Positions 21,100 through 30,965 of a stretch of 33,705 nt of DNA are shown in pieces. Origin of the DNA: Bacillota bacterium (GTDB lineage: Bacteria; Bacillota; Clostridia; Christensenellales; Pumilibacteraceae). The notes beneath the pieces were generated by a model. That model was given only the letters and a program-made list of their open reading frames with translations, ran no database searches and was not told the origin of the DNA. The translations under genes and the position numbers were made by a program. The stretch lies in contig WQYM01000007.1 of NCBI GenBank assembly GCA_009781235.1, forward strand, positions 1 to 33,705, written 5' to 3'. The stretch's first letter is position 1; each line of letters opens with the position of its first letter.

Positions 21100-22053
21100 T
21101 TACTCCTCGGACCTTTTCATTGCCAGTCCGTAACTCAATAACTTATTCATAACCTCGTCGAGCGATTTTCTGCCTAAATTGCGTACTTTTAACATATCGT
21201 CCTCGGAACGGCGGGTCAAATCCTCTACCGTGTGGATTCCGGCGCGCTTTAAGCAGTTGTACGAGCGAACCGACAAATCCATATCCTCAATCGTCATCTC
21301 TAAAACCTTTTGCTGCTTATCTTCCTCGCGCGAGATTAGGATGTCCATACCGGAAATGGATTCGGAGAGCCCTACAAACATGCGGATGTGGTCCTCAATC
21401 GCCTTTGCCGCCAAGCTTATCGCGTCGCGGGCGGAGATGGAGCCGTCGGTGGCAACGTCAACCGTCAACTTGTCGTAATCGATGTTGTGGCCGACGCGGG
21501 TTGCCTCCACGCTGTAGCTCGCGGCCTTGACGGGGGTGAAAATCGAGTCGATGGCAATATAACCGATGGGCTGAGCATCATCCTTTTGAGCCTCGGCGAC
21601 TACGTATCCGCGCCCACGCCCCACGTAGAGTTCCGCCGAAAACCGGCCGCCCTCGTCCAACGTACAAATATACAGCTCGGGATTTAAAATCTCTACCTCG
21701 GGATCAATCTGAATATCGCCCGCCGTCACAACGCCCGACGACGAACGCTCGATCCTTAATATCTTTTTAATGCTTTTGTCGGGATAATTTGCCCGCAAAT
21801 TGAGGTTTTTGAGGTTAAGTATGATCTCGGCGACATCCTCTTTTACGCCCTTTACGGTCATAAATTCGTGGTTGACACTCTCGATGCGCACGCCGACCAC
21901 CGCCGACCCGGGCAACGCGGACAGCAAAACCCGCCTTAGCGCGTTTCCAAGCGTAATACCGTAGCCGCGCTCCAGCGGTTCGATGACAAATTTGCCCTCG
22001 CGCAAATCCGCGCTTTCCTCTACCGCAATCCGCGGTTTTTCTATTTCCATCAT
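21100..22053 (-). CDS. rpoA: RNA polymerase alpha subunit
   Basis: FVIEPLERGYGITLGNALRRVLLSALPGSAVVGVRIE...LKRAGIHTVEDLTRRSEDDMLKVRNLGRKSLDEV. Confidence 0.98.
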   Translation of the reverse strand: MMEIEKPRIAVEESADLREGKFVIEPLERGYGITLGNALRRVLLSALPGSAVVGVRIESVNHEFMTVKGVKEDVAEIILNLKNLNLRANYPDKSIKKILRIERSSSGVVTAGDIQIDPEVEILNPELYICTLDEGGRFSAELYVGRGRGYVVAEAQKDDAQPIGYIAIDSIFTPVKAASYSVEATRVGHNIDYDKLTVDVATDGSISARDAISLAAKAIEDHIRMFVGLSESISGMDILISREEDKQQKVLEMTIEDMDLSVRSYNCLKRAGIHTVEDLTRRSEDDMLKVRNLGRKSLDEVMNKLLSYGLAMKRSEE

Positions 22054-22112
22054 GGCTTTAAAATCTCCTTGGACGGACTTTATATGCCGACCTTTTGATA
22101 GTGGGTGTTCCG

Positions 22113-22232
22113 AGATAAAAGATAAAAGATAACAGATAACAAAAAATGGAAGGATTTAAAATAGGAAACCGTTCGTTACTCGCAATAAAAAATATCCGAT
22201 TTCTTTTATCTTTTATTTTTTATCTTTTATCT
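22113..22232. repeat. class A inverted repeat (word gataaaa), rpsD-rpoA spacer
   Basis: agataaaagataaaagataacagataac ... cttttatcttttattttttatcttttatct. Confidence 0.93.
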
Positions 22233-22278
22233 GTGTACCCCTTAACTTTTGCATTTGCCGCTTAACACTGCCCATCGC

Positions 22279-22911
22279 TTACTTCGAATAAAGCTCTACA
22301 ATCAACTGCTCTTTGATGTTCATATCGACGTCCGCGCGCTCGGGGGTTTGCAAAATCTTGCCCACAAACGATTCGGTGTCGAACTCCACCCATTTCGGCA
22401 TCACGATTTTTGCGCCCTTGAGCTCTTTAAACATTTCGTTGTCGCGTTTTGACTCTTTAACGGAAATGATGTCGCCGGGCTTTACGCAAAATGAGGGGAT
22501 ATTGACGGATTTACCGTTGACCGTAATGTGGCCGTGATTGACGATTTGACGGCTTTGCGCGCGCGAAGAGCCGATGCCCATGCGGTAGACGACGTTATCG
22601 AGCCGCTTTTCTAACAGAAAAAGCATCGTCTCGCCGGTAACACCCTTTGAGCGCGCGGCCTCGTCGTAATACGAACGGAACTGCTTTTCGAGTAACCCGT
22701 ACGTCTTTTTAACCTTTTGCTTTTCGCGCAGCTGAATGCTGTACTCGCTGGCCTTTTTGCGGCTGGGCGTAGGCCCGTGCTGCCCGGGAACTCCGGAGGT
22801 CGCGCGGCGCTCGACCGAGCACTTTTTAGAGGTGCAGCGCTCGCCCTTTAAAAACAATTTTTGTCCTTCGCGCCTGCACTGACGGCAGTCCGCGTCTGTA
22901 TATTTTGCCAT
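22279..22911 (-). CDS. rpsD: 30S ribosomal protein S4
   Basis: CRQCRREGQKLFLKGERC...YSIQLREKQKVKKTYGLLEKQFRSYY...LEKRLDNVVYRMG...HGHITVNGK. Confidence 0.98.
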   Translation of the reverse strand: MAKYTDADCRQCRREGQKLFLKGERCTSKKCSVERRATSGVPGQHGPTPSRKKASEYSIQLREKQKVKKTYGLLEKQFRSYYDEAARSKGVTGETMLFLLEKRLDNVVYRMGIGSSRAQSRQIVNHGHITVNGKSVNIPSFCVKPGDIISVKESKRDNEMFKELKGAKIVMPKWVEFDTESFVGKILQTPERADVDMNIKEQLIVELYSK

Positions 22912-22915
22912 TATG

Positions 22916-23314
22916 TTATACCCTCCTCCGTTTGGGCGGCCTACAGCCGTTGTGCGGAATCGGGGAAACGTCGGTAATCGACGTAACCTCTAAGCCCGCA
23001 ACCTCTAAGGCGCGGATCGCCGATTCTCTGCCGGCACCCGGGCCTTTTATGAACACCTCGACCGTGCGCAGCCCCATCGCTTTGGCGGTGACCGCGGCCT
23101 TTTCGCTGGCCTGCTGCGCCGCGAACGGTGTGGACTTGCGACTGCCGCGGAATTTTAACGCCCCCGCGCTGGACGCCGTTAAGGCGTTGCCTTTTTCGTC
23201 GGTGATTGTGACGATTGTATTGTTAAAGGACGCCTGAATATGCGCCTGCCCGCGCGAAATATTGTGCGTGATTTTCTTTTTAGATACCGCTTTTTTGTTA
23301 ACTTGTGCCGGCAT
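22916..23314 (-). CDS. rpsK: 30S ribosomal protein S11
   Basis: [49 protein letters not shown]...[18 protein letters not shown]. Confidence 0.98.
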   Translation of the reverse strand: MPAQVNKKAVSKKKITHNISRGQAHIQASFNNTIVTITDEKGNALTASSAGALKFRGSRKSTPFAAQQASEKAAVTAKAMGLRTVEVFIKGPGAGRESAIRALEVAGLEVTSITDVSPIPHNGCRPPKRRRV

Positions 23315-23368
23315 TTTGTGTTGTACTCTCCTTTTTGTGTTCCTCTAATCAAAGACTGTCGGAAACTT

Positions 23369-23499
23369 AGATAAAAGATAATAGATAACAGATGACAGAT
23401 AACAGAAAATGGACGGCTTGTAAAAGATGTATCAAACGCGCATTGCCTAAAAAACGATAAGTCCGCACTCTTTTATCTTTTATCTGTTATCTTTTATCT
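23369..23499. repeat. class A inverted repeat (word gataaaa), rpsM-rpsK spacer
   Basis: agataaaagataatagataacagatgacagataac ... cttttatcttttatctgttatcttttatct. Confidence 0.93.
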
Positions 23500-23542
23500 C
23501 GTAAAGTCAAATCGCTAATAAAGTGCTACCAAGCGATAGAGC

Positions 23543-23920
23543 CTACTTCTTTTTCGCCTTGGCCCTGCCTACCGTGCGCTTGGGACCCTTGCGGGTGCGC
23601 GCGTTCTGCTTGGTGGACTGGCCGCGCACGGGTAACCCCTTGCGGTGGCGCACCCCGCGGTAGCAACCGATTTCCATCAGCCGCTTTATCGAGAGCGAAA
23701 CATCGCGGTGCAGGTCGCCCTCCGTCACGACGTTTTTTTCTATATAATTGCGAAGTTTTGACACCTCGTCCTCGGTTAAATCCTTTACGCGCGTGTCGGG
23801 GCTGATTCCGGTATCCGCCAGAATCTTGTCCGCCGTCGGGCGGCCGATTCCATAAATGTAGGTCAGCCCGATTTCTACCCGTTTTTCCTTCGGGAGGTCT
23901 ATTCCTGATATACGTGCCAT
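23543..23920 (-). CDS. rpsM: 30S ribosomal protein S13
   Basis: [34 protein letters not shown]...[29 protein letters not shown]; the longer ORF start reads through the hairpin arm. Confidence 0.98.
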   Translation of the reverse strand: MARISGIDLPKEKRVEIGLTYIYGIGRPTADKILADTGISPDTRVKDLTEDEVSKLRNYIEKNVVTEGDLHRDVSLSIKRLMEIGCYRGVRHRKGLPVRGQSTKQNARTRKGPKRTVGRAKAKKK

Positions 23921-23932
23921 GCTATCTCCTTC

Positions 23933-24088
23933 TAGTGCAGTAGTGCAATAGTGCAGTAGTGCAGTAGTGAATATTGATGAGTTTCTTGATGGAACAGTAA
24001 TCGACAATTTTGCAAATACAACAGCTTGTACAGATTGTTATCCGTCTTACTACTATTGCACTACTGCACTATCGCACTACCGCACTAA
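23933..24088. repeat. class A inverted repeat (word tagtgcag), rpmJ-rpsM spacer
   Basis: tagtgcagtagtgcaatagtgcagtagtgcagtagtga ... ttactactattgcactactgcactatcgcactaccgcacta. Confidence 0.94.
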
Positions 24089-24092
24089 TTTT

Positions 24093-24209
24093 CTAGCCTT
24101 GCCTCTGCTTGTGGCTGGCGTTTTTTGCGCAAATAACCATAATTTTACCGTGACGCTTGATAACCTTGCATTTATCGCACATCGGTTTAACGGATGTCCT
24201 GACTTTCAT
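24093..24209 (-). CDS. rpmJ: 50S ribosomal protein L36
   Basis: Manual translation [38 protein letters not shown]; too short for the ORF track. Confidence 0.96.
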   Translation of the reverse strand: MKVRTSVKPMCDKCKVIKRHGKIMVICAKNASHKQRQG

Positions 24210-24221
24210 AATGTCTCCTTC

Positions 24222-24339
24222 TAGTGCAGTAGTGCAATAGTGCAATAGTGCGGTAGTGAATATTGATGATTTTTCAATTTAAGCTCAATAACTTATTATC
24301 CTTCACTATTGCACTACTGCACTATTGCACTACTGCACT
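24222..24339. repeat. class A inverted repeat (word tagtgcaa), infA-rpmJ spacer; 37-nt arms with 3 mismatches
   Basis: 24223-24259 agtgcagtagtgcaatagtgcaatagtgcggtagtga versus 24303-24339 tcactattgcactactgcactattgcactactgcact. Confidence 0.96.
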
Positions 24340-24362
24340 TGTGAAAGCAAATCGTTCTCGGT

Positions 24363-24581
24363 TTACTTATTTCTGTATGTGATGCGCCCTTTGGTAATGT
24401 CGTAGGGCGACATTTCGATTTTCACACGGTCACCCTCTAAAATCCTAATGTAATGCATTCGGATTTTACCGGAAATCGTGCACATAACCATATGCCCGCT
24501 GGCAAGTTTTACCTTAAACGTCGTATTCCTGAGGCTTTCAACGACGACGCCCTCGGCTTCTATGTTGTCTTCTCTTGGCAT
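24363..24581 (-). CDS. infA: translation initiation factor IF-1
   Basis: [61 protein letters not shown]. Confidence 0.97.
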   Translation of the reverse strand: MPREDNIEAEGVVVESLRNTTFKVKLASGHMVMCTISGKIRMHYIRILEGDRVKIEMSPYDITKGRITYRNK

Positions 24582-24598
24582 GAAACTCCTTTTGGGGG

Positions 24599-24694
24599 AA
24601 TGCAGTAATGCAGTAATTATTGTTGTGATTGGTTTGTTCTTTACATGCTATCATCCTTCATTACTTCATTACTGCATTATTGCATTACTGCATT
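24599..24694. repeat. class A inverted repeat (word aatgcagt), overlaps KOW protein 3' end
   Basis: aatgcagtaatgcagtaat ... attacttcattactgcattattgcattactgcatt. Confidence 0.93.
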
Positions 24695-24956
24695 TCAACA
24701 GATGTCTTTTGAGCTCGTTATCTTTTAGTGTTCCGTCGGCGATTTTCGCCAAAACGCCGCCCTCGACGGCTGCGTCGAACAAAATCTTTACGTGCTTTAC
24801 TCTTTTTTTCTTCGGGGCTTTTATGCTGCGGTACTCGCCGTCGGCAACCGCCACGAATTCGTGGTCAATCACCTTTACGATGACGTATGCGCGGCCTTTA
24901 TCGTGCCCGGCAAGGCTTACGGCGATACCGCCCAAGGTTGGGAGCTGAGGGTTCAT
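24669..24956 (-). CDS. KOW-domain (L14e-like) RNA-binding protein of the map-infA interval
   Basis: GGIAVSLAGHDKGRAYVIVKVIDHEFVAVADGEYRSIKAPKKKRVKHVKIL; position between map and infA. Confidence 0.85.
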   Translation of the reverse strand: MNPQLPTLGGIAVSLAGHDKGRAYVIVKVIDHEFVAVADGEYRSIKAPKKKRVKHVKILFDAAVEGGVLAKIADGTLKDNELKRHLLKCSNAIMQ

Positions 24957-24962
24957 GCACTC

Positions 24963-25063
24963 GATATCGGGGTTCGGGGTTCGGGGTTCGGAGTTCGAAA
25001 AATAGATTTATCCTTTTACGAATCCCGAATTCCGAACCCCAAACCCCGAAGGCCTCCGATATT
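24963..25063. repeat. class A inverted repeat (word ggggttc), map-KOW spacer
   Basis: gatatcggggttcggggttcggggttcggagttcg ... cgaatcccgaattccgaaccccaaaccccgaaggcctccgatat. Confidence 0.93.
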
Positions 25064-25069
25064 GATTCG

Positions 25070-25816
25070 TTATTCGGTTAAAACTTCGGGTCCGCCGTTG
25101 GTAATAAGCACCGTGTTCTCGTAATGCGCCGACAGCTTTCCGTCTTTTGTGCGTACGGTCCATTTATCTACGGGGTCCACCGTCACCTCGAAGCCGCCCG
25201 CGTTTACCATCGGCTCGATGGCGAGCACAAAGCCGGCTTGCAAGCACGGCCCTTGCCCGGGTGCGCCGTAGTTGGGGATTTGAGGGTCTTCGTGCAGGTT
25301 TTTTCCGATGCCGTGGCCGCAAAAGGCGCGTACGACCGAGTATCCGTTTGCTTCGGCGCGGGCTTGGATTGCCCGGGAGATGTCGCCGACCCGCCTGCCC
25401 GCACGCGCTTGCTTTAGACCTTCATAAAAGCATTCGCGTGTGACGGCCATCAGCTTTGCGGCTTCTTTTGAAACGTTGCCGACCGGGTAGGTGCGCGCCG
25501 CGTCTCCGTGATAGCCGTCCTTAACGGCGCCGAAGTCCAGTGACACGATGTCACCCTCACGCAACGCGTACGCGTCCGGAATCCCGTGAATCACGACGTC
25601 GTTTACCGAAATACAGGTGGCCGCCGGGTAGCCGAAGTAGTTTTTAAAGTTTGGGTACGCCCCGCGCGAGAGGATATAGTCTTCCGCAATTTTATTGAGC
25701 CCGCCCGTCGTAACGCCCGGTTTAATAAACGCTTCCACGTGCTTTAAGGTGTCTGCGACAATGCGGCTTGCGGCGCGCATTTTTGTAATCTCTTTGTCAG
25801 TTTTTATAGGTATCAT
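25070..25816 (-). CDS. map: methionine aminopeptidase type I
   Basis: IPIKTDKEITKMRAASRIVADTLKHVEAFIKPGVTT...VVIHGIPD...GDIVSLDFGA...FCGHGIGKNLHEDPQIPNYG. Confidence 0.97.
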   Translation of the reverse strand: MIPIKTDKEITKMRAASRIVADTLKHVEAFIKPGVTTGGLNKIAEDYILSRGAYPNFKNYFGYPAATCISVNDVVIHGIPDAYALREGDIVSLDFGAVKDGYHGDAARTYPVGNVSKEAAKLMAVTRECFYEGLKQARAGRRVGDISRAIQARAEANGYSVVRAFCGHGIGKNLHEDPQIPNYGAPGQGPCLQAGFVLAIEPMVNAGGFEVTVDPVDKWTVRTKDGKLSAHYENTVLITNGGPEVLTE

Positions 25817-25849
25817 TTCTCTTCGCCGGTTCAGCGCTTGTTTGAGACT

Positions 25850-25973
25850 AGATAAAAGATAACAGATAAAAGATAAAAGAAAATGGAAGATTTGGTTTTT
25901 TGTATAAAAGAATATTGCCGGTCAACATAAATAAGTCAATTTTCTTTTATCTTTTATCTGTTATCCTTTATCT
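25850..25973. repeat. class A inverted repeat (word gataaaa), adk-map spacer
   Basis: agataaaagataacagataaaagataaaag ... cttttatcttttatctgttatcctttatct. Confidence 0.94.
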
Positions 25974-25983
25974 CGTTCCATAC

Positions 25984-26616
25984 CTACATTTTGCTTTCCT
26001 CAAATGCCCGTAACACTCTAACCGCTTCCGGCGGGTTTTTTAAGCCGTCGACCGCTTTTAGGATACCTTTTGCCGCATAATAATTCACCAGCGGCGCGGT
26101 TTGGGCATCGTACACGGCAAGACGGGCCAGAAAAACTTCCTCGCGGTCGTCGTCGCGCTGGACGACGGAGCCGCCGCATTTACCGCACACGCTTCCGCCG
26201 TACGTTTCGACGTGATAGCTGGCGCCGCACGCCGCATTGGCGCAGACGCGCCGTCCGGAAATGCGCTTAGCGAGCAGATCTGCGTCCGCAACCACGTCGA
26301 TGACAACGTCGATATGCGTGATTTTATCTAATGCCTCGGCTTGCGGGAGCGTCCGGGGAAATCCGTCTAAAAGGTAGCCGTTTTTGCAATCCTCTTTTAT
26401 AAGCCGGCTTTGCACCAACTCGATGACAACCTCGTCGGGAACCAATTTGCCTTGATCCATGTACGCCTTTGCCTTTAGGCCGACGGACGTGCCTTCCTTG
26501 ATGTTTTGACGAAAGATATCGCCCGTTGATATGTGCGGAATCTGATATTCCGCCGCGATGAGTGCGGCTCTGGTGCCTTTTCCGGCGCCCGGAGCGCCTA
26601 ATAGAATGAGGTTCAT
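25984..26616 (-). CDS. adk: adenylate kinase (zinc-binding lid)
   Basis: MNLILLGAPGAGKGTRAALIAAEYQIPHISTGDIFR...GYLLDGFPRTLPQAEAL...CANAACGASYHV..CGKCGG. Confidence 0.97.
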   Translation of the reverse strand: MNLILLGAPGAGKGTRAALIAAEYQIPHISTGDIFRQNIKEGTSVGLKAKAYMDQGKLVPDEVVIELVQSRLIKEDCKNGYLLDGFPRTLPQAEALDKITHIDVVIDVVADADLLAKRISGRRVCANAACGASYHVETYGGSVCGKCGGSVVQRDDDREEVFLARLAVYDAQTAPLVNYYAAKGILKAVDGLKNPPEAVRVLRAFEESKM

Positions 26617-26651
26617 ATGATTTTGCGCTTACTCCTATCAATTCGCTAACC

Positions 26652-26761
26652 TAGTGCAGTAGTGCAATAGTGCAATAGTTATTGATGTTTCTTGATTATA
26701 CGTGAAACGGCTTTGTTTGCAAGCTCACTTTCATCCTTCACTACTGCACTACTGCACTACT
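26652..26761. repeat. class A inverted repeat (word tagtgcaa), secY-adk spacer, reaching into the secY stop
   Basis: tagtgcagtagtgcaatagtgcaatagt ... cactactgcactactgcactact. Confidence 0.93.
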
Positions 26762-28082
26762 TCAAAAAGCCTTTGTACTGTTTCATCATCAGTTGGCTCT
26801 GCAGTTGCTTTTCAAATTCGAGCGCAACGGAAACGACAATCAACATACCGGTCGCGCTGAACCCGTTCAAGAGAGGCGAACCCTGCCCGAACGCAATCGC
26901 GAATATCAGCGACGGCACAATGGCAATAAACGCGAGGAACAACGCGCCCCAGAACGTAATGCGCCGCGTCACCTTGGTCAGGTACTCTTGCGTGGGGCGT
27001 CCCGGCCTTATGCCGGGTATAAACCCTCCGTACTGCTGGATATTGCGCGCCACCTCGTCGGGTTTAAACTGAATCTGCGCGTAAAAGTAGCTAAAAAACA
27101 GGATGAGTAAGCCCACAACCACGCAGTATACCGGTGCGCCGACGCCCATCCATCGCTGCCACCATCCGTAAAACGCGGTCCCGGCAACGGTTGGAATCAT
27201 CGACATGATAAGCTGCGGGAACGAAATTAATGCGTTGGCAAAGATGATGGGCAACACGCCCGCGGCGTTGATTTTTATGGGGATAAAGGTGCTTTGGCCG
27301 CCGTACTGCTTTCGGCCTTTTACCTGCTTTGCGTATTGTATGGGGATGCGCCGCTCGGACGAGTCGATGAATACGATAAATGCGAATATGGCGATAACCA
27401 ACAAGAAGAATCCGACAATCTGCCAAACTACCTCGCTCGAGGTATCGGGGGTCGCGGCCGCAACCAGCGAGATAATCGCAAGGCCTGCCGAGGAAAGGAT
27501 ACCGACGAAAATTAAGAGCGAGATGCCGTTTCCGATGCCCATTTCCGTGATGCGTTCGCCGATCCACATCGTCAGCATCGCGCCGGCCACCATAACAAGC
27601 GCCACAAACATCGAGACCAGCCAGGTAAGGTTGCCGACGCCGAAAATCTCGTAAATGGCGCCGTTCATCGACCAGTTGACGACGATACCTATGGCCTGCG
27701 CAATGGCCAAAACCAGGGTTAAAATGCGCGTAGTGATATTGATCTTTCGCTTGCCCTCGTCGCCCTGCTTAGACCACTGTTCTAGTTTTGGAATCGCGAC
27801 GGTTAAAAGCTGGATGATAATGGAGGAGTTGATGTAGGGGGATATTCCGATGGCGAACAACGCGCCGTTGGCCAGCGCGCCGCCCGAAAGCGAGCTAAGC
27901 AGCATGAGCATGGTGTTTTGGTCTTGGTCGCCGGTGCCGTGCGCAATATCGTAAACGTCCAAGCTGATACCGGGGATCGGTATGTAACAGCCGATCCGGT
28001 AGATAAACAATAATCCGATGGTGATTAAAATCTTCTTTCGGATATCCTTATTTTTAAATGCGTTTACTATGGTTTGGAGCAT
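26757..28082 (-). CDS. secY: preprotein translocase subunit SecY
   Basis: IRKKILITIGLLFIYRIGCYIPIPGI...GGFIPGIRPGRPTQEYLTKVTRRITFWGALFLAFIAIVP. Confidence 0.98.
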   Translation of the reverse strand: MLQTIVNAFKNKDIRKKILITIGLLFIYRIGCYIPIPGISLDVYDIAHGTGDQDQNTMLMLLSSLSGGALANGALFAIGISPYINSSIIIQLLTVAIPKLEQWSKQGDEGKRKINITTRILTLVLAIAQAIGIVVNWSMNGAIYEIFGVGNLTWLVSMFVALVMVAGAMLTMWIGERITEMGIGNGISLLIFVGILSSAGLAIISLVAAATPDTSSEVVWQIVGFFLLVIAIFAFIVFIDSSERRIPIQYAKQVKGRKQYGGQSTFIPIKINAAGVLPIIFANALISFPQLIMSMIPTVAGTAFYGWWQRWMGVGAPVYCVVVGLLILFFSYFYAQIQFKPDEVARNIQQYGGFIPGIRPGRPTQEYLTKVTRRITFWGALFLAFIAIVPSLIFAIAFGQGSPLLNGFSATGMLIVVSVALEFEKQLQSQLMMKQYKGFLK

Positions 28083-28102
28083 TGATAACCTCCGGTTATT
28101 TG

Positions 28103-28216
28103 AAATATAAATTATAAATTATAAATTATAAATTGCGGATAAATTTTGAATATGGATTTTTGAACCGATTCGCAATAAACCTTAATTTATATTTTATATT
28201 TTATATTTTATATTTT
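28103..28216. repeat. class A inverted repeat (word aaattat), rplO-secY spacer
   Basis: aatataaattataaattataaattataaatt ... aatttatattttatattttatattttatattt. Confidence 0.92.
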
Positions 28217-28244
28217 TTCTCTAACTAACGTTGTGTAGTACGGA

Positions 28245-28700
28245 CTACGGTGCGTCTCCCAGCACTTCTACCGTGCAGCCGGCTTTTTCTAACTTTTCTT
28301 TGGCGGCACCCGAAAACTTGGCCGCGCGAACCGTCAACTTTTTAGCTATGTCGCCGCCCGCCAAAACCTTTACGCCGTACTGCTCTATTTTAGAGAGCAC
28401 GCCTTTTTCTAACAGCGTTTGGGCCGAAACGGTTTCACCGTCCTCAAACTTTTCTAAATCGGCAAGATTGACGATAGAATAAACTTTAGACCAATTGTTG
28501 GTAAAGCCGGTTTTGGGGATACGGCGTGCCAAGGGCTTTTGACCGCCCTCGAACCCAATCCTGACGCCTCCGCCGGAACGCGCCCATTGGCCTTTGTGGC
28601 CCTTACAGCAGGTTTTGCCGTGCCCCGAGCCGATTCCGCGCCCCAGCCTTTTTACGGTCTTTTTAGAATTGGGGGCAGGCTGTAATTCATGTGGTTTCAT
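28245..28700 (-). CDS. rplO: 50S ribosomal protein L15
   Basis: [66 protein letters not shown]. Confidence 0.98.
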   Translation of the reverse strand: MKPHELQPAPNSKKTVKRLGRGIGSGHGKTCCKGHKGQWARSGGGVRIGFEGGQKPLARRIPKTGFTNNWSKVYSIVNLADLEKFEDGETVSAQTLLEKGVLSKIEQYGVKVLAGGDIAKKLTVRAAKFSGAAKEKLEKAGCTVEVLGDAP

Positions 28701-28723
28701 ATATTGCTCCTTCGTCGCAATAT

Positions 28724-28893
28724 TAGTGCAGTAGTGCAGTAGTGCAATAGTGCAACAGTTATTGCTTTTCTAGTGCAGTAGTGCAATAGTGCAATAGTGC
28801 AAAAGTTGTTGATTAATTATTAACTACACGTTCTTGGGGGGACGATTCCCCATCCATCACTACTGCACTACTGCACTATTGCACTACTGCACT
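28724..28893. repeat. class A inverted repeat with duplicated left arm, rpmD-rplO spacer
   Basis: Left arms near 28724-28756 and 28771-28801 (tagtgcag/tagtgcaa arrays); right arm cactactgcactactgcactattgcactactgcact. Confidence 0.93.
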
Positions 28894-28924
28894 CGTGTGA
28901 ACTCGGCTCGTCCGGCATAAGCCT

Positions 28925-29137
28925 CTACCCGTCGACTTCCTCAACCGCTACCAGGTGTTTTACGACAAAAATCATGCCGCGTACCACCTGCGTATCGTTG
29001 TGCACCTTACTTTGGCGGATTTTTTTGAGCCCCAACGCTTCCACCGTGCGCTTTTGCTTTTCTAAAGCTCCGATGGTGCTTTTGACGAGGGTCACTTTTA
29101 TTTGTTTGGCTTGTTCCGATGCGTTTTTCGCTTTCAT
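28925..29137 (-). CDS. rpmD: 50S ribosomal protein L30
   Basis: KQIKVTLVKSTIGALEKQKRTVEALGLKKIRQSKVHNDTQVVRGMIFVVKHLVAVEEV; start MKAKNASEQ. Confidence 0.96.
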   Translation of the reverse strand: MKAKNASEQAKQIKVTLVKSTIGALEKQKRTVEALGLKKIRQSKVHNDTQVVRGMIFVVKHLVAVEEVDG

Positions 29138-29154
29138 AATCGATATTCCTTTTC

Positions 29155-29283
29155 TAGTGCAATAGTGCAATAGTGCAGTAGTGCAGTAGTTATTGATAAT
29201 TTTTCTATCACGTGACGTAGTTTGGTTGCCAATTGCCATTCATCCTTCACTACTGCACTATTGCACTACTGCACTACTGCGCT
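29155..29283. repeat. class A inverted repeat (word tagtgcaa), rpsE-rpmD spacer
   Basis: tagtgcaatagtgcaatagtgcagtagtgcagtagt ... cactactgcactattgcactactgcactactgcgct. Confidence 0.94.
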
Positions 29284-29309
29284 CATGAACGCACTGCCAC
29301 ACTTTTCAC

Positions 29310-29903
29310 TTAACCAAGTATTTCTTCTACCGTTTTGCCGCGCAGCGCCGCCACTTTTTCCGGCGAGCGCAAGTTATATAAGCCGTCAATCGCCGCTTTT
29401 ACCGTGTTGACGGCGTTGCGCGACCCGTAGCTTTTGGTCGTGATATTTTTAATGCCGGCAAGCTCTACGACCGCGCGGACGCTGCCGCCCGCGATAACGC
29501 CGGTACCTTCGGGCGCGGGGCGCAAATACACCTTGGAGGTGCCGAAAAGCCCGATGATGCCGTGCGGGATGGTGTGCTCCGCCAAAGGAATTTTTTCCAT
29601 GGCTTTACGCGCCGCCTGCTCGGCTTTGCGGATGGCCTCAGGAACCTCGGCGGCCTTGCCCATGCCGTATCCGACCGAGCCCACCCCGTCGCCTGCAACC
29701 ACCAAAGCGGAAAAACGCATATTGCGCCCGCCCTTAACGGTTTTTGAGACGCGGTTTACGGCGACTAACTTACTTTTAATGCCGTCGTCTTGCTTGAATT
29801 CGTCGCGCTCACGCCTTCCGCGCGGCGCACCGCCCCTGCCTCCGGCGCCGCCGGAGCCTCTGGGCTCCCTGGGCTCTCTTGCCGATTCTCTGTTCTCTTC
29901 CAT
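29310..29903 (-). CDS. rpsE: 30S ribosomal protein S5 with Arg/Gly-rich N-terminal extension
   Basis: [58 protein letters not shown]. Confidence 0.98.
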   Translation of the reverse strand: MEENRESAREPREPRGSGGAGGRGGAPRGRRERDEFKQDDGIKSKLVAVNRVSKTVKGGRNMRFSALVVAGDGVGSVGYGMGKAAEVPEAIRKAEQAARKAMEKIPLAEHTIPHGIIGLFGTSKVYLRPAPEGTGVIAGGSVRAVVELAGIKNITTKSYGSRNAVNTVKAAIDGLYNLRSPEKVAALRGKTVEEILG

Positions 29904-30265
29904 TAGAATTCTAAGCCTCCCTCTCTCGCGCCGTCCGCCAACGCCTTAACGCGGCCCGTATAAAGATATCCGCCGCGGTCAAAAACTACGCTTGCGACAT
30001 TCGCCTCTTTGGCGCGCGCGGCTAAACTGATTCCCACCGCCTTGGCGGCTTCCGTTTTACTAAGCCCTGCCACATCGACGCCCTTGGCGATACTCGAGCT
30101 AGACGCCAACGTCTTGCCCTCCGTATCGACAATCAACTGCGCGTAAATGTGCGTCGTGCTTTTATACACGCTAAGGCGAGGCCGTTCCGGCGTACCGAAT
30201 ACACCCGCCCGGACGCGCTTATGCCTTTTTTGGCGCGATAGGTTTTTATTTTCTTTGATAATCAT
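29903..30265 (-). CDS. rplR: 50S ribosomal protein L18
   Basis: [45 protein letters not shown]...[28 protein letters not shown]. Confidence 0.98.
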   Translation of the reverse strand: MIIKENKNLSRQKRHKRVRAGVFGTPERPRLSVYKSTTHIYAQLIVDTEGKTLASSSSIAKGVDVAGLSKTEAAKAVGISLAARAKEANVASVVFDRGGYLYTGRVKALADGAREGGLEF

Positions 30266-30281
30266 GAAAAACTCCTGTTTT

Positions 30282-30409
30282 TAATGATAAATGATAACTG
30301 ATAAATGATAAATTTCGGATTTTTTAACTTTAATGTCAAAGTTCTTCCTTTTGCTCCTACAAAACAATTCATCAATAATTTATCATTTATAATTTATAAT
30401 TTATCATTA
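30282..30409. repeat. class A inverted repeat (word gataaat), rplF-rplR spacer, includes the rplF stop
   Basis: aatgataaatgataactgataaatgataaatt ... aatttatcatttataatttataatttatcatt. Confidence 0.93.
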
Positions 30410-30952
30410 TTTCTTGCCTGAGGTCTTGCCCTCTTTCTTGACTACAACCTCGGTCGAATACCTTAGCCCGTAATTGTGGTACGGCTCGACGGGCTTTTTG
30501 CCGCGGATGGTCGCCGCGACCTGGCCGACTAATTCCTTAGATATCCCGGTAACCGTGACGGTATTTAAGTCCGGGCACGCAAGGGTAATCCCCTCGGGCG
30601 CGACGAACTCGACGGGGTGCGAAAAGCCGATGTTCATCACCAATTTGTTATTGGCAACCGACGCCTTGTAACCGACGCCTTTGATGAGAATCGTTTTGAC
30701 AAACGGGGTGACGACGCCCGCCACCATGTTGGCAACCAGCATCCGGTAAAGTCCGTGCATGGATTTTGCCTCTTTGGACTCGTTGCTCCGGTTCACCGAA
30801 ATAACGCCGGCCGATTGCTCGACGGTGACGGCCGGGCTTGCGATTAATTGCGTCAGAGTCCCTTTGGGACCCTTAACGGTGACCGTTTGTCCGTCTACAG
30901 TGACGGTGACGCCCGCCGGGACGGGTATTTGCTTTCTTCCGATACGCGACAT
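30407..30952 (-). CDS. rplF: 50S ribosomal protein L6
   Basis: MSRIGRKQIPVPAGVTVTVDGQTVTVKGPKGTLTQ...GKKPVEPYHNYGLRYSTEVVVKKEGKTSGKK. Confidence 0.98.
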   Translation of the reverse strand: MSRIGRKQIPVPAGVTVTVDGQTVTVKGPKGTLTQLIASPAVTVEQSAGVISVNRSNESKEAKSMHGLYRMLVANMVAGVVTPFVKTILIKGVGYKASVANNKLVMNIGFSHPVEFVAPEGITLACPDLNTVTVTGISKELVGQVAATIRGKKPVEPYHNYGLRYSTEVVVKKEGKTSGKK

Positions 30953-30965
30953 ATTGCTCCCCTCC

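Noticed and set aside
23543-24007. N-terminally extended S13, L30 (29239) and L5 (32621) as genuine extensions through hairpins
   Set aside because: Canonical starts with good Shine-Dalgarno sequences lie downstream of the hairpin arm (23920, 29137, 32546); upstream residues merely read the repeat.
24478-24948. ORFs encoding [14 protein letters not shown]-type peptides (also in 26692-27072, 29222-29410, 32606-33061)
   Set aside because: These arise from translating the tagtgcaa hairpin arms and antisense of ribosomal genes; no RBS or family support.
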